A DNA stretch of 64,000 bases, from NCBI GenBank assembly GCA_947396885.1, contig OX377205.1, positions 53,304,676 through 53,368,675 of the forward strand, in the 5' to 3' direction. Of this stretch, positions 43,641 through 53,952 are shown in pieces; positions within the stretch are counted from its first letter, which is position 1, and the number at the start of each line of letters is the position of its first letter. Source of the DNA: Heligmosomoides polygyrus polygyrus (Eukaryota > Nematoda > Chromadorea > Rhabditida > Heligmosomidae). The translations under genes and the position numbers were made by a program. The notes beneath the pieces were generated by a model. The model made no database searches. It was given only the letters and a program-made list of their open reading frames with translations, and was not told the DNA's origin.

Positions 43641-44214
43641 AGAAGGAATGCGTCCTTTGTCGAATCCCAGGTGATGCCCAGTGTCCTTTGGGTTAGGTTG
43701 TCAGTCAGGTCACTGGTGTCAATTTGTCCTCTCAGGCTGATGTCGTTCGAAAGAAATCCCTGAGGTTCATCTTCATGTCCTCGAAGAGTGTTTTGGACTC
43801 CCTGTAGAGGTGGACTGCGTCTTCCGTTGATTTAGCTGTCAGAACGACATTGTCCACGTAGGTGTTCTCTTCGATCTCTGGCGATTTGTCTGTTTGCTGC
43901 GTAGTTCACTAGGTGGTGCTTTATCGTCCCAGCAAGGAGAAACGGTGAGCATATGAGCCCGAACGTGACGCGGCTGAATCGGTACGTTACCATATACCAA
44001 CCAGAGAAATCGGGTCGCGTCCCTGTCCTGCGGATGGAGTCTCACTTGAAGGAATGCTTTTTCCACGTCATTGGTGACGGCGACATCCCCAATCCGGAAG
44101 CGAAGAAGAATGCCACACAGCTTAGGGAGCATAACAGGTCCTCGATCAAGCGCGTCGTTGAGTGATGGTGAGTCCTTCAAATGCGCGGAAGCATCAAAAA
44201 CGATCCGTAGTTTA
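43641..44214 (-). pseudogene. BEL/Pao RT palm, distal half
   Basis: Begins exactly at the 13-bp target duplication of the nested insertion with KLRIVFDASAH, then SLNDALDRGPVMLP, VTNDVEKAFLQVRLH (first catalytic Asp region) and FLWLVYGN. A frameshift follows. The catalytic box reads NTYVDNVVL at about 43855, where active BEL/Pao RTs have YVDD, so the second Asp is Asn. Confidence 0.85.
44202..44214. repeat. 13-bp target duplication, left copy
   Basis: GATCCGTAGTTTA, identical to 51371-51383. Marks the left edge of the insertion in the BEL/Pao RT. Confidence 0.9.
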
Positions 44215-44310
44215 ATATATTCCAAGTTCGACGTTCTTGAAACCTAGGCATTTTCCAATAATTTGTTTTTCTTCTGTGCCAACCAGGTTTGTTATAAAGT
44301 TATTTATTTT

Positions 44311-44346
44311 GGCCGACGTTTCAACTAGCTCGTCTTTCTCAAGGCC
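44311..44346 (-). ncRNA. degenerate hammerhead-like motif of the PLE
   Basis: On the minus strand GGCC, TTGAGAA (two changes from CUGANGA), a weak stem II, GAAAC, GTC and GGCC. The outer GGCC pair can form stem I. It lies at the same place in the 3' UTR as the better motif at 12088-12129. Probably inactive. Confidence 0.5.
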
Positions 44347-44589
44347 TGAAAGAAGCTCGAAACTTCTTCATCCGCGAAGCCACTTAGGTCAGAAACATCG
44401 TGTCCCCCCTTTCTCAGTATCAACTAGTCCTAGGAAATCCAGGCAGAGAACCCAATTCTAGTGCGTTAACTCACCGATATTCCGCCAGCGTAGGCAGACC
44501 GGCTCAGCTGGTCACCATGGAGCAAGTGAGAAGCACTGGGGCGGTCAATTATACTGCACAGTACGCCAGAGGTCAAAAATGCACATAGC

Positions 44590-44847
44590 AGTATACGCGA
44601 AGCTCTCACAGCTCGCACAATGGAATAAAAGGCAAGAGCTCACTTGTAATTGAGATGCACTCGTTTCTGTTGTTCATGGATGGATTTCTTTCGTGAATCC
44701 AGAAAGCCTCGAGAGCCTTTCCAATTTCGTCCTCATGACACAGTACTGTGCACCTTACGTCAAAGTCAGCACCGAAGTGGGCTTCCCTTCGGTGCTTCCC
44801 AAGAGGGGTTACTAAGCGTTGCCTTCTCTTACCAGCAAGGTGCTCCT
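44590..44847 (-). pseudogene. PLE GIY-YIG endonuclease, C-terminal part
   Basis: Minus strand: KEHLAGKRRQR, TPLGKHRREAHFGADFDVR, KALEAFWIHERNPSMNNRN and LLPFIPLCEL, co-linear with the plus-strand PLE at 11.6-11.85 kb. Its start is cut off by the MITE whose TAA duplication lies at 44848-44850. Confidence 0.85.
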
Positions 44848-44850
44848 TAA

Positions 44851-45797
44851 GGCGCCTTTTATACTTGCGCCGCCACGCGGCGCGGCGTGATGATCGGCAT
44901 GGCTATCGATTTTTCGCGCCGCGAGGCGGCGCCGCATCGCAATAATACTCCGCCGCCGCAAAACACCAGACTTGACGGAATTTTGGGTTACGGTATTCGG
45001 CGAATCGCGCCGCTGAGGGGAAGGGCGCGGCGCGGCGCGATCAGCCGCGGCAGATTCAGTGTGGGGTGGGAGATTTCACCGTTTCGACCAAACTTCTCCT
45101 ATTGAGAAGGAGGAGGGGGTATTTAGGGTGCTGATCACGAGTCTGACATCGTTTTTTGAAATTACAGACGATTACTAGGTTTGCGTGATTAGGGAGTTTG
45201 GGCGAAATCGGTGACCGTGACCTTACCAGCTGGTTAGCCCTTCTGTAACCTAGGAAGAGAATGGAGATCTGTAGACATTCACGAAGCTTCATATACCACG
45301 CCAAGGATATGCTTAGTGCACAGTGACCCCAGAATGGCCATATGAGAAAGAATTTTGTGTGATTCTCGGCGATGAGTACCTTCCAGCCGTCTTACTTTTG
45401 GACCCGCACATATCGCAAAATAATGAGTGGTTTAAAGCCGTTTGCATAGCGAGGGATTCGACTCAATACCACACTCAACAGTTTCAACCGTAGGTTGAGC
45501 GAACGACTTCGACTCCAGGCTTAAGAGAGGATTCGTCGCTCCCCACAGGAATCCCACGACAAACATTGACAAGATGCATTGCGCTGATCGGCCAAAAAAT
45601 CCTTTCTGTTTTGGTCCCTCAATGACTCGTGGACCGTTTCCGGAGCACGGGCCGTAGTGCTCGTGGCCGCGCGTCGCTGATGCTCCCCTTTCTAACTGCA
45701 ATCGCGCAGCGGCGCGTCAAAATCGGGGCGCGGCGCGACTGGCCGCGCCGCTCCCCAAATTGACGCGGCGCGCCGCGGCGGGAGTATAAAAGGCGCC
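44851..45797. mobile_element. Harbinger-like MITE (GGCGCC ends), copy 2
   Basis: A 947-bp element with inverted ends GGCGCCTTTTATACTTGCG and GTATAAAAGGCGCC, flanked by TAA (44848-44850 and 45798-45800). Inserted in the PLE endonuclease between IRV and KEHLAG. Closely similar to 35137-36090 over most of its length. No transposase. Confidence 0.9.
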
Positions 45798-46439
45798 TAA
45801 CGCGAATGGCTAACACCCTCCCGGGGTCGGATTCATCAACGAGAACAGAGGTAAATCTTATCACCCGTTCCCGTTACCATCCGTCAGCGGCTCACTAACC
45901 GCGAGTTGTGATTCATCAAACTCGCGGTAAGTGATGGCGATGTGGTAACAATGACGGCTGTTGTGTGTTGGCCGCAACGGCGGCCGCCGCACGCAACAGC
46001 CGTCACTCCGCAAATCGATAGTTCGCCGCCGATGTACTACGGCGGTGATTTCGAGTGGATTTTCTTATTGTTTTGGTTATTTGTTGCTGTGCTTATCCTT
46101 GAAAGGGTGCAAATAGGATTGGAGTTGGGGTCACCACCCACTAAAGCTCAATATGCTTTTTGGGAACCGGTTTTTTTTGCAGGAACGATGTGTTCTATCC
46201 CTATAGTGAACTGAGGTAGGCCATTTCTGATGTAACTGGAAATACACGTGACTGTTTCCGAGGATGACATCCGCTGAGTAGAGGTTGACTCCCTTCCCCG
46301 CAACCGACCCTATTTGCGCGTTTGAAACGGCTGCATCGGTGTAAAAGTGCAGGCATCATAGATTTCATATCATTATATCATTTATTCCTAAAGAAGCTCT
46401 TGTGAATAGCTGTGGCTGTGAGTGCTGATGTGTGTCGTT

Positions 46440-48302
46440 GTTTTCGTTATTCATTCTTGTGTTGATCTATTTCACCATAGGTTCTTAGGAGTGAGCACGA
46501 TCTCTATAAGGAAAGGAAATTTCTATGATGCTTACACTTTTATACCACTGAAGCCGTTTCGTTTGAATTTCCCTCGTTTTCAATCTCTTCGTTCTTCCCC
46601 TCAATCGTCGGCGCCGGTTTTAGTCGTTTCTGTCGTTGCGGATCTTAGCGTTTTCGCACATTATTTATCGAATATGCTCCCGTTTCAGATAACAAGGAAT
46701 GTTCTCCAAATTGGCAATCTCTTTGCGGCTGCATCGTCAATCCTTGGAAACAATGTGAGTTCAAATCTCGGAATTTTTGTTATTTCTTGTTATTTTATTT
46801 TTGTTTTTAATGATTCATCTGTTACCTATTCCTCATTTTTGATTTCTTAATGGATTCATCTATTTGAATTATATTCATTAATGGGTGCAAATAGGTTCAG
46901 GGGTGGGGTCACCATGTAGTAAAGCCCAATGCAACGTTTTGTGTTATAGGAAATTAAAAATTCAAAGGTTTCGAAGGGTTAGATATCGCTGGTATGGGCT
47001 CATCTTTGGGCCCCATGTTGTTCCTAGCAGTTTCAGTCCATCTATACCTTCCAATGTGGCCACGGCGGCATAATAATGTTATCAAACCGTTGAACGTGAA
47101 GGTCTTTCGCGGAAGATACCAGAGTCTAGTGTCCTCAGAATGTTCCCCCTTTGTCGCTATTTCAAGGAAGTAGGCATCCACACCGCCTCCGCGAAATAGC
47201 ATGGAAGCAGAATGCGCGGCGCAACTCATCAAGGGATCTAAGTGTATTGTATGCGTTATAAGAACCCGTCTAAAGTTTACGAGTACAGTTCAACTGATAA
47301 AGGATAAAGGTAAAGAACGTCGTTACTCAATCTCTTTTTGAGATGCGCCACCCATTCTACTCCTAGGAGCGATTTGAATGTATATTTGGCCACGCAATGA
47401 CTTGCAATGGCCAATCGCTGAACAAGCCTCGCCGATCCCAGAGGCATGGAAGGCTTGGTAGGGAAAATCGTAACCAGAAACCTGGTATCAGGTGCACGCG
47501 ACAGCCAGCACCTCCTCTAACTGTGCTACGCGCGCACAAAAAAGAGTTAGTGATAAAAAACTGATTCTAAAGCTATATTTGATAGCTTATAAAGTAACAA
47601 ACGCTCAAAACACGTATGGAAGAGAGAGCTTTTGAACATCAATGAAACAATAAAGACGCAAAGACAATACTTACGCGCTACTTGTAGCATAGAACACCAC
47701 CTATGGGAAGACGAAGACTTTTTGTCGTATGTAGAGCGACCTTAGAAAATAGATCACAGGAGGTGCTTCGGAACAACGTGTCTTTGGGCAAAAAGAAGAT
47801 ACAAGTAGAAGTTTATTCCCAAATGTTCCGGGCATGCTAAAGCAGAATGAGGAGGCATCTTCTGTCAGTTGCATCCGAGTCGAGATTCTTGGTTCCGATT
47901 TCGTACAATATGGGTTCTTGCAGAAAATCGCAGCTTCTGTGAGCTGTGCCCTTGTGCGATGGCGTCTGTGGAGAAGCATTCCTCATGAGTCATGTTATGC
48001 AATTTCTGGTAAGCTTGAAGCACTTTTGGTACGGTTGTTGTTGAAGGTTGGTACGGTTGTTGTCTCTCATATTTTTAGAGCGTGTCTTTTCCGCTGAAAT
48101 GTTTCGACTATCTCATAATGCTCATCGGCTATGGATGGTGCCATAAACGGCGATGACTGGGCATCAGGTAAAGTGTGGCAAGGTACAACTCATTAGACTT
48201 ATGATGTCGTTGCCGATTACAGGTTTGGATTCCATAGCTACCAACGAGGAATTCTTCGACTTGGACGAGAGTTTGGAAGGATTCCGTTTGGACGAAGAGT
48301 AG
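46440..48302 (+). other. exon-like stretches inside the 3.5 kb TIR element
   Basis: The frame at 46422-46755 (SSAPVLVVSVVADLSVFAHY, ITRNVLQIGNLFAAASSILG) ends at a GTGAGTTC donor. A second stretch at 48223-48302 follows a GATTACAG acceptor and reads IATNEEFFDLDESLEGFRLD, ending at a TAG. An AATAAA lies 140 bp on. I recognise no family. They could be pieces of a host gene carried by the element, or chance. Confidence 0.25.
47296..47534 (-). repeat. tRNA-derived SINE, copy b
   Basis: Minus strand. Head with an A-box-like CGTAGCACAGTTAGAGGAGG and a box-B-like GGTTTCTGGTTACGATTTTC. The tail ends in TTTACCTTTATCCTTTAT. Matches copy c along ~240 bp, including GATGCGCCAC and GGCGATTTGAATG-type words on the plus strand. 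Confidence 0.8.
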
Positions 48303-49360
48303 ACTCCGCTCGGCAACGGTCAGCTGAGGGATCTTGGATGTTGCATCTTTTGAAGTCTTTTCCTGGCGTTATCACATTGAGCTATGAGTATACTTCATGT
48401 ATGACGTTATATTTCTTATTGTGTTTATTTATGTTTCGTAATAAATTAGGTTATTCGTATATTTTGTATACACTTCATCACTCTTGTTGAATCATCCTCC
48501 GAATGGGATTGTAAGCAAGCAGTGGGGGGACCAAAGTCAAAAGATGCCTCAACAGGAATCGGAGTATTATTGTCGTCCGACAGTGAACGGTATCAACAGG
48601 TCGACCAATGCCAATTAGTTTTATTATGTTTCTACAGTTTACATGCTTCGGATTGAGGCTCTTACAATTTGTTTCTCACCTTAGAGAACGGGTACTTCGG
48701 AGAATAAATTGCGAACTGGCGGTAAGAGGTAGATAGGCTCCAAAGGGCAGCTTTGAAGATCCCCCACCAAATCCCGCTATACTATTCTATACAATGAAAC
48801 GAGGTTTTTACGGTAATGGAAGTAAGGAGCCCTAAAGAAGTAGGGAAGACGGTTGGGATGTTCTATTCTCGAAGCTTGGGGGCGAACCCAGATCCACGTT
48901 CACTCTTTGACACCACAACAAAGCAGACCTTCGGTTAACAACACTTAACAACACATTAACAACACAACAAGTGTACCGGGTACTATTTGTTCTTTTCATC
49001 GAAATGTTGCATCGAAAGAAGCGTCTGACAAGCACAGTTAAGCATTACGGGTATTGGTGAATCCTCTATGATTCCATCTGCGACATCTCCGTTAAGGTGC
49101 AAAACGAGCGGGCGCAACGGCAAATGTAAAGGCAATCTCTTCAGCTGATCCGTTCGACTATCCTCTGGGTCAACACTTTGCCGTAGAGCGCTACCGCTGC
49201 ACCCCGGTAGCAATTACCGGGCACTCCAGCCTAGTAACGGATACGCTGGATCTGAGGCCGGATTTAACCAACCGCGTTTTGATGAATCGGCCGCATGGGG
49301 GGTTTCGTGGTAAGTTTCGCCACTTACAGCCGGTAAGTGGTTGATGAATCCGGCCCCCGG

Positions 49361-51320
49361 TTTCCCCGACATAGAGATCGCCGCAAGTTAAACATTCGAG
49401 CTGGTAGACAACGCCCTTTTGCGCACAGTCTCCTCCTCTTCCGTATGGACAAATCACGCAGTCAGGCAGAACACAAGCGCGGTCATAGAGCCGATTGCGA
49501 ACTAGCTGTCGTTTGATGTTATCTCTCGGGATGTTGACCAGTATAACATCCTCATCCAACCCTGCTCGCAATAGGCACTGACGTATAGCCGCAGTGACTC
49601 GGTCCGAAACGAACGGAAGTGGGAGACAGATTTTGTTATTGTACGTGCGCTCCCGGTGTCCGTATGGCGCTCGATTTCGTCACACCTCGTACCCATTGAG
49701 GGCTGCTATCTGACAAGCCAACATACGTGATTCCTCTCGCTCCTCGTTTCCTGTGCACATCCTTGTTGCTGTTCTGAACATGTTGCGAACTACAGCACGT
49801 TTCACAGCTGAAGGGTGAGCCGACTTAGCATGTATGATGATGTTCTTGGAGCTGCCCTTGCGGTACCACTTCACACTGTACTGGCTGTTTGAAACCCTGA
49901 TTTGTGTATTCAAAAAGGGTAACCAGCCTTCACACGGAACTTCTCGCGTGAACTTTATGTACTGTGACTGACTGTTAAGAATGGTGAACAGCTCGTCCAT
50001 TTCGGACTGCGTTGCTGTTACGACACAGCAGTCGTCGATATATCGACAGTACATTATGGGAAGCCGTTCTATTACCGGTCGTTCAATCTTACTCATGAAG
50101 CAAATTGCTAGAGCCGGTGCTAGACGTTGTCCCATGGCAAGTCCTCTAAGTCGTGAGAAAAATTTACCGGACCATTTAAAGATGTTGCAGCAGAGACATT
50201 CTTTCACAAGAATCATTATATGTAACTTTCTCAAACCAAATGTATCAACACTACTCTCGTGTTCGTCAAGCATTTCGGATAGTGCTTGAAGAGCAGCAAC
50301 ATTGTCTACATTGGTATACAAGGCAGTCACATCAAACGATTCGATTACACAATCCTGTGGAGATCTGCAAGAGCGCAAACGGTCTAACAGTTTTTCCGTG
50401 TTCTCCAAGTGTGAGGGTACGAAGTTGAGTAGTTGACCAACGATCTTGTTAAGAAACCAAGAGATCCGGTCGGTTGGTCCGTCCACACAACTTATTATGG
50501 GCCGAATCCTGTATGTGGCTGCATTCAACGAGCGTTTGTCTTCCTCAGATAGCTTATGAGTTTTAATCAAGCTGTAGAATACAGGACATTTTGGCGTTGT
50601 TAGCGTCAGCCTTGCAATAAAACGTCTATCTAAGCCAGCTGATTTTGCTACCGATACCAAAAGCGCATTTAACTTGCGGCATTGCGAACGAAATACTTTC
50701 TCTGATGTTTCACGGTAAATACTGGTGTCGGAAAGGTGGAGCTCCGTGATTTCTTTGTCCAAAGTCTGGGGACAAACCACGAATTCATCTCCTTTATCGC
50801 TAACAGAAAGTCTTATTTCGTTTCGCCGAATTTGGTCACGGACTTGTCTGAAACCTTCCCATTGGTCCTTCGTGAGGTTTGTTGTTTTCTCTCGCCGAAA
50901 CGTACTGAAAACACGTAGAACCTCTGAAGAGAAAATTCTGAACCTCACATCGACCTCCGGAGAAGACTCAGATTCCTTATAAAATGACCTAGAAAACGGG
51001 ATAGGTGCTAGCGATCCGCGTAATGATCCTTCATTTGCAATGCGTTCGAAGTCTCCCCTTGCTCTTACTCTAAGTTGGTCTCTAAGCCTATGCAACCCAA
51101 ACACAACTTTACGAAACGTCCCTGCACAGATGTTTTGCGTCATTGAAAACGACGGGCCTAAGCTAAGAAAATCCAACGCTTTCGTAGAAACGTGTGCATC
51201 ACCAACTACAGTGACCCTTGCCTGATCTACGGCTGTTGTGGTGGCTTCGCGCTGAACTAGTCGGTCTCCAGACGCCTGAGGAATAGAAGTGGAAAGCTCG
51301 TTACCAGAATGACTTCTCAT
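49361..51320 (-). pseudogene. Penelope-like reverse transcriptase and GIY-YIG start, nearly intact
   Basis: An open 546-residue frame (51320-49680) with PLE RT features: SLIKTHKLSEEDKRSLN, RIRPIISCVDGPTDRISWFL, IESFDVTALYTNVD (first catalytic Asp), GLAMGQRLAPALAICFMS, MYCRYIDDCCVV (catalytic YIDD) and TREVPCEGWLPFLNTQI. One in-frame TGA at 49682-49680 separates it from the linker and GIY-YIG start (IKRQLVRNRLYDRACVLPD, CVICPYGRGGDC, CLTCGDLYVGETGG), which is then cut by the 3.5 kb TIR element. PLEs prime reverse transcription at nicked ends. Apart from this stop and the two insertions the copy looks recent. Confidence 0.9.
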
Positions 51321-51367
51321 CCTTTCACTCCTAAGAATGTTGAACTTCCCACAAAGGGTGGATCAGA

Positions 51368-51760
51368 TCAGATCCGTAGTTTAGTAGTTGTTTTGTGTGG
51401 TGTGATGACCGCTCTGTGCGCCAGGTAGTGTACAACGTCACCGTCCGGCCTCCTGGTCTCATCGACTTCTTCGATGATCCCTTGGTTCAGCTGGTCCTGG
51501 ATGGTGTTCCGATATTGTCGTACAATTGCGTGGTCGGTTCCCATGCGTGTTACGAGCGTTTGAAGGCGGCGCACTGCAAGTCCTTTGTTGTCGGGTAGCT
51601 GCGCAACCTCCTTTCTCCATGGCAGACGAACGTAGTGTCCGTCTTGTTTGCGCTCAATCGTCTTTTCGAATTCTTTCCAGACGGCTGCATCCGTTAATTC
51701 GCGTTCCTTTGTTTGTGATCCCACGAATTCTTCTACTCCGGAAGGTTCAAACGTGCAGAA
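51368..51760 (-). pseudogene. BEL/Pao RT N-terminus
   Basis: Minus strand: FEKTIERKQDGHYVRLPWRK, RRLQTLVTRMGTDHAIVRQY and IIEEVDETRRPDGDVVHYLA then HRAVITPHKTTTKLRI. It stops at the insertion and continues at 44214 with KLRIVFDASAH. Confidence 0.9.
51371..51383. repeat. 13-bp target duplication, right copy
   Basis: GATCCGTAGTTTA, identical to 44202-44214. Confidence 0.9.
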
Positions 51761-52560
51761 TTACTCCCACGATTGCAAAGAATCGTCGTCTCTAGAAGCT
51801 TGGAGAGAGCAGACCGTCGTTGTGTCGACGTTGTCGCCGTTTCCGTAGTCGTTGGAAGTTCTCCCTGCCACCAGGTAACCGAGCTTCGAGGGGATGAGCT
51901 GCAGTCCTGAGGGGAGAACGTGCTGCGGTGCCAACCCGTTGCATAGGAGCGAGAAGAGATCAGCGCATCCGAGGAGCACTTGAGGGCGAATGTCCCTTGA
52001 AAGTGGGCTGATGGATAGCTGAAGGTCGTTGTCACAGAGGAATCGTTTATCCTCGAGGCTGAGGCTATTACGTTGAAGTGCATCTGTGACCTTGTCGATT
52101 CTGGTTACCGTGAAGGCATGTGGCGATCCGATGGCATCCCACATCTTCAGAACGGTAATTCCACACGTTTCCACCATTGGCGGCCTTGTTCCGAAGGTGC
52201 TGATGGTGAGTCGCTTCGAGTCTACGTCCTCGAGCTGCAGTCGTGCGGCCAGTTTGTTGCTGATGAACGATCGGTCGGCTCCCGTATCGAGCATTACGTA
52301 GACCGGCTCCAATGCAGCAGTTACCGGGTTGAGAACTTGGGCTTGTCCAGCGAGGATCATCACGTCCGCGTTGTCGTTGACGTGTAGGACGGTGTCCGAA
52401 GTAGGTTGATCGTCTACGGCTTGGTCGAGCGCAACAGAATTCACTTTTGCTGAAGATCTCGACGAAGGTGATGCTGGTTTCGCTGGTGGCTTCTTGACTG
52501 GTTTCGTCGTTTGAGGTAGATGTGGTATTTCTTGTGTCTCGAACAGTTTCCTGCAGATCA
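51761..52560 (-). pseudogene. BEL/Pao aspartic protease region
   Basis: Retropepsin active site VYVMLDTGADRSFISNKLAA at about 52295, followed by the DUF1758 blocks VETCGITVLKMWDAIGSPHA, VLLGCADLFSLLCNGLAPQH and LPSGLQLIPSKLGYLVAGRT. This domain processes the polyprotein. The frame is open for 295 residues and appears intact here, but the neighbouring gag and RT are broken. Confidence 0.85.
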
Positions 52561-53766
52561 AGTGTGATGTGCTGCGATTCCACAAGCTCGACATGCTCCT
52601 CTGGGACATTTCGTAGCCATGTGGTCGTTGGCTCCGCAGTTGTGGCATAGCTTTCTTGTTTTCATGATATGAAGTCGTTGATCAAGCGTGAAAACTTCGC
52701 TACAATGCTTCGGTAGGTGTCCCATCTTCCTACAGTAGAAGCAAGGTGGTACGCGCTGTCCCTTGTTAGAGCTCCCTGTCGTGGTCGGAGCGAACTGTTC
52801 TTGCCTCTCACGGTTGTCTTGGCAGCTCTCCGTCTGGTTGATGATCTGGAGTTCCTCTTTCAGAAACTCCTGGGCGGTGCTCAGAAGTTACATGGTGTTC
52901 CATTCCTCTTCATCGCATCGAGCTTTCTCGCGTAGGATGTGTCGTTGAACGTCCACAGAGAACTTTGCCAGAAGTTGTTCCTGCAAGAACGTATTGTCGA
53001 CGTGCTCGTTCTTGAGTTTGAGCTGCGAGACGATGGAGAAGAGGTGTTCGCAGAGTGTCTCCTGGTCAACGGGGCGAATGCTTCGAGACTTTGCAGACTG
53101 GAGTTTACGAAGAAGGCATTCCACTAGAGCTTGTTTGTTGCCGTACTTCTGCTTGAGATGAGCGACGACAAGCGAGGAGGTGCTACCAGATACTTCGAAT
53201 TGCTTCGCTGATTCAAACGCATCTCCTTGAAGAGCTTGTAGAGGTCGTCGATGTTTCTTGAGTGCACATTGTGGTTGAACGACGTCCAGAACGTATCCCA
53301 TTCCCATATGTCTCCTTTGAACTTAGGGATAGGAATCGGCGCCAGCTTCGTCTCGAGCATGTCGGCCTCCCTTGGGTCGGTGCTGCAGTCGATATCGCAT
53401 ATGCCTGAAGCTTCACCAGGGTCGACAGTGCCTCACCGCTCGGTCGATGAGAAGTTGAGCTGCTTCCGAGTGGTCCGCGATCCGCTTGGAGAGCTCTGAT
53501 ATCGACGGCGTGTTTTCGTCCAACGCGTCCGAAGTGTTGCTGTACTTGTACAACGCGTCCTCAAGCTTGCCCGCTTCTGCCTCGATGACAGCCGTTGCTC
53601 TGCGAATTCGTCTTCGAAGATCCTTGAACCGTTGCTTCTGCTCGTCGCTGCTGCTTGAAGAGTCCGGCTCCAAGCTGAGAAGATCGGCATTTTCCTCGAG
53701 GATCACCTTGAGAGGGTGAGCTGCTCGAGTGAGTAGCCCCTGGCTAGTAGATAAGACAGAAGCCAT
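52561..53766 (-). pseudogene. BEL/Pao gag
   Basis: Starts MASVLSTSQGLLTRAAHPLK (53766) with a helical N-terminus (KQRFKDLRRRIRRATAVIEA). After a shift near 53415 comes the DUF1759 core APIPIPKFKGDIWEWDTFWT, SFNHNVHSRNIDDLYKLF, LVVAHLKQKYGNKQALVECL and LRKLQSAKS. Zinc knuckles lie near 52740-52590, including CRKMGHLPKHC and CHNCGANDHMATKC. Gag forms the particle and binds RNA. Frameshifts at about 53415, 53200 and 52880 inactivate it. Confidence 0.85.
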
Positions 53767-53938
53767 AGCTGACAGTTACGATGTGCAAGTGGTGGATGCG
53801 AAAGCTGGTGAAGACGTTGAAACGAGAACGTGGACGGAGCGTGCAGTGACAGGACTACAGGAGGATGCGAACGGCGGCAGAACTCACTTCCTTGTGCTGC
53901 TCGTTGTCGTCGTTGTGGCTTGCTGGTCCTTAGTGAAG

Positions 53939-53952
53939 CGGCCGATGCACCA
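53939..53952 (-). other. primer binding site, tRNA-Gly type
   Basis: The minus strand reads TGGTGCATCGGCCG, complementary to the 3' end of tRNA-Gly(GCC). Identical to the site at 21543-21556. It sets the inner edge of the 5' LTR. Confidence 0.8.

Larger units (their letters stand above)
45825..49355. mobile_element. 3.5 kb TIR element without recognised transposase, inserted in the PLE endonuclease
   Basis: The ends are 16-bp inverted repeats GGTCGGATTCATCAAC / GTTGATGAATCCGGCC, flanked by the 5-bp duplication CCCGG (45820-45824 and 49356-49360). Removing it rejoins the PLE endonuclease. Subterminal regions contain further inverted GATTCATCAAA and GTAAGTGG words. The interior holds a direct repeat (46106-46160 and 46881-46940), a SINE (47296-47534) and splice-flanked exon-like stretches (see 46440-46755 and 48223-48302) with an AATAAA at about 48440. 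No transposase motif found. Confidence 0.75.
44215..51370 (-). mobile_element. Penelope-like element inserted in BEL/Pao RT, itself split by two elements
   Basis: Minus strand. RT ORF 51320-49680, GIY-YIG start 49680-49361, GIY-YIG middle 45819-45801 and GIY-YIG end plus 3' UTR 44847-44215. The two gaps are a 3.5 kb TIR element and a MITE, each with its own target duplication. The outer 13-bp duplication GATCCGTAGTTTA flanks the whole. Without the two insertions the element is about 2.7 kb, a normal PLE length. Confidence 0.9.

Noticed and set aside
46954..47232. Minus-strand stretch SASMLFRGGGVDAYFLE resembling the C-terminal block of inositol monophosphatases
   Set aside because: Only about ten residues are suggestive. 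The conserved metal-binding motifs and the continuation are missing.
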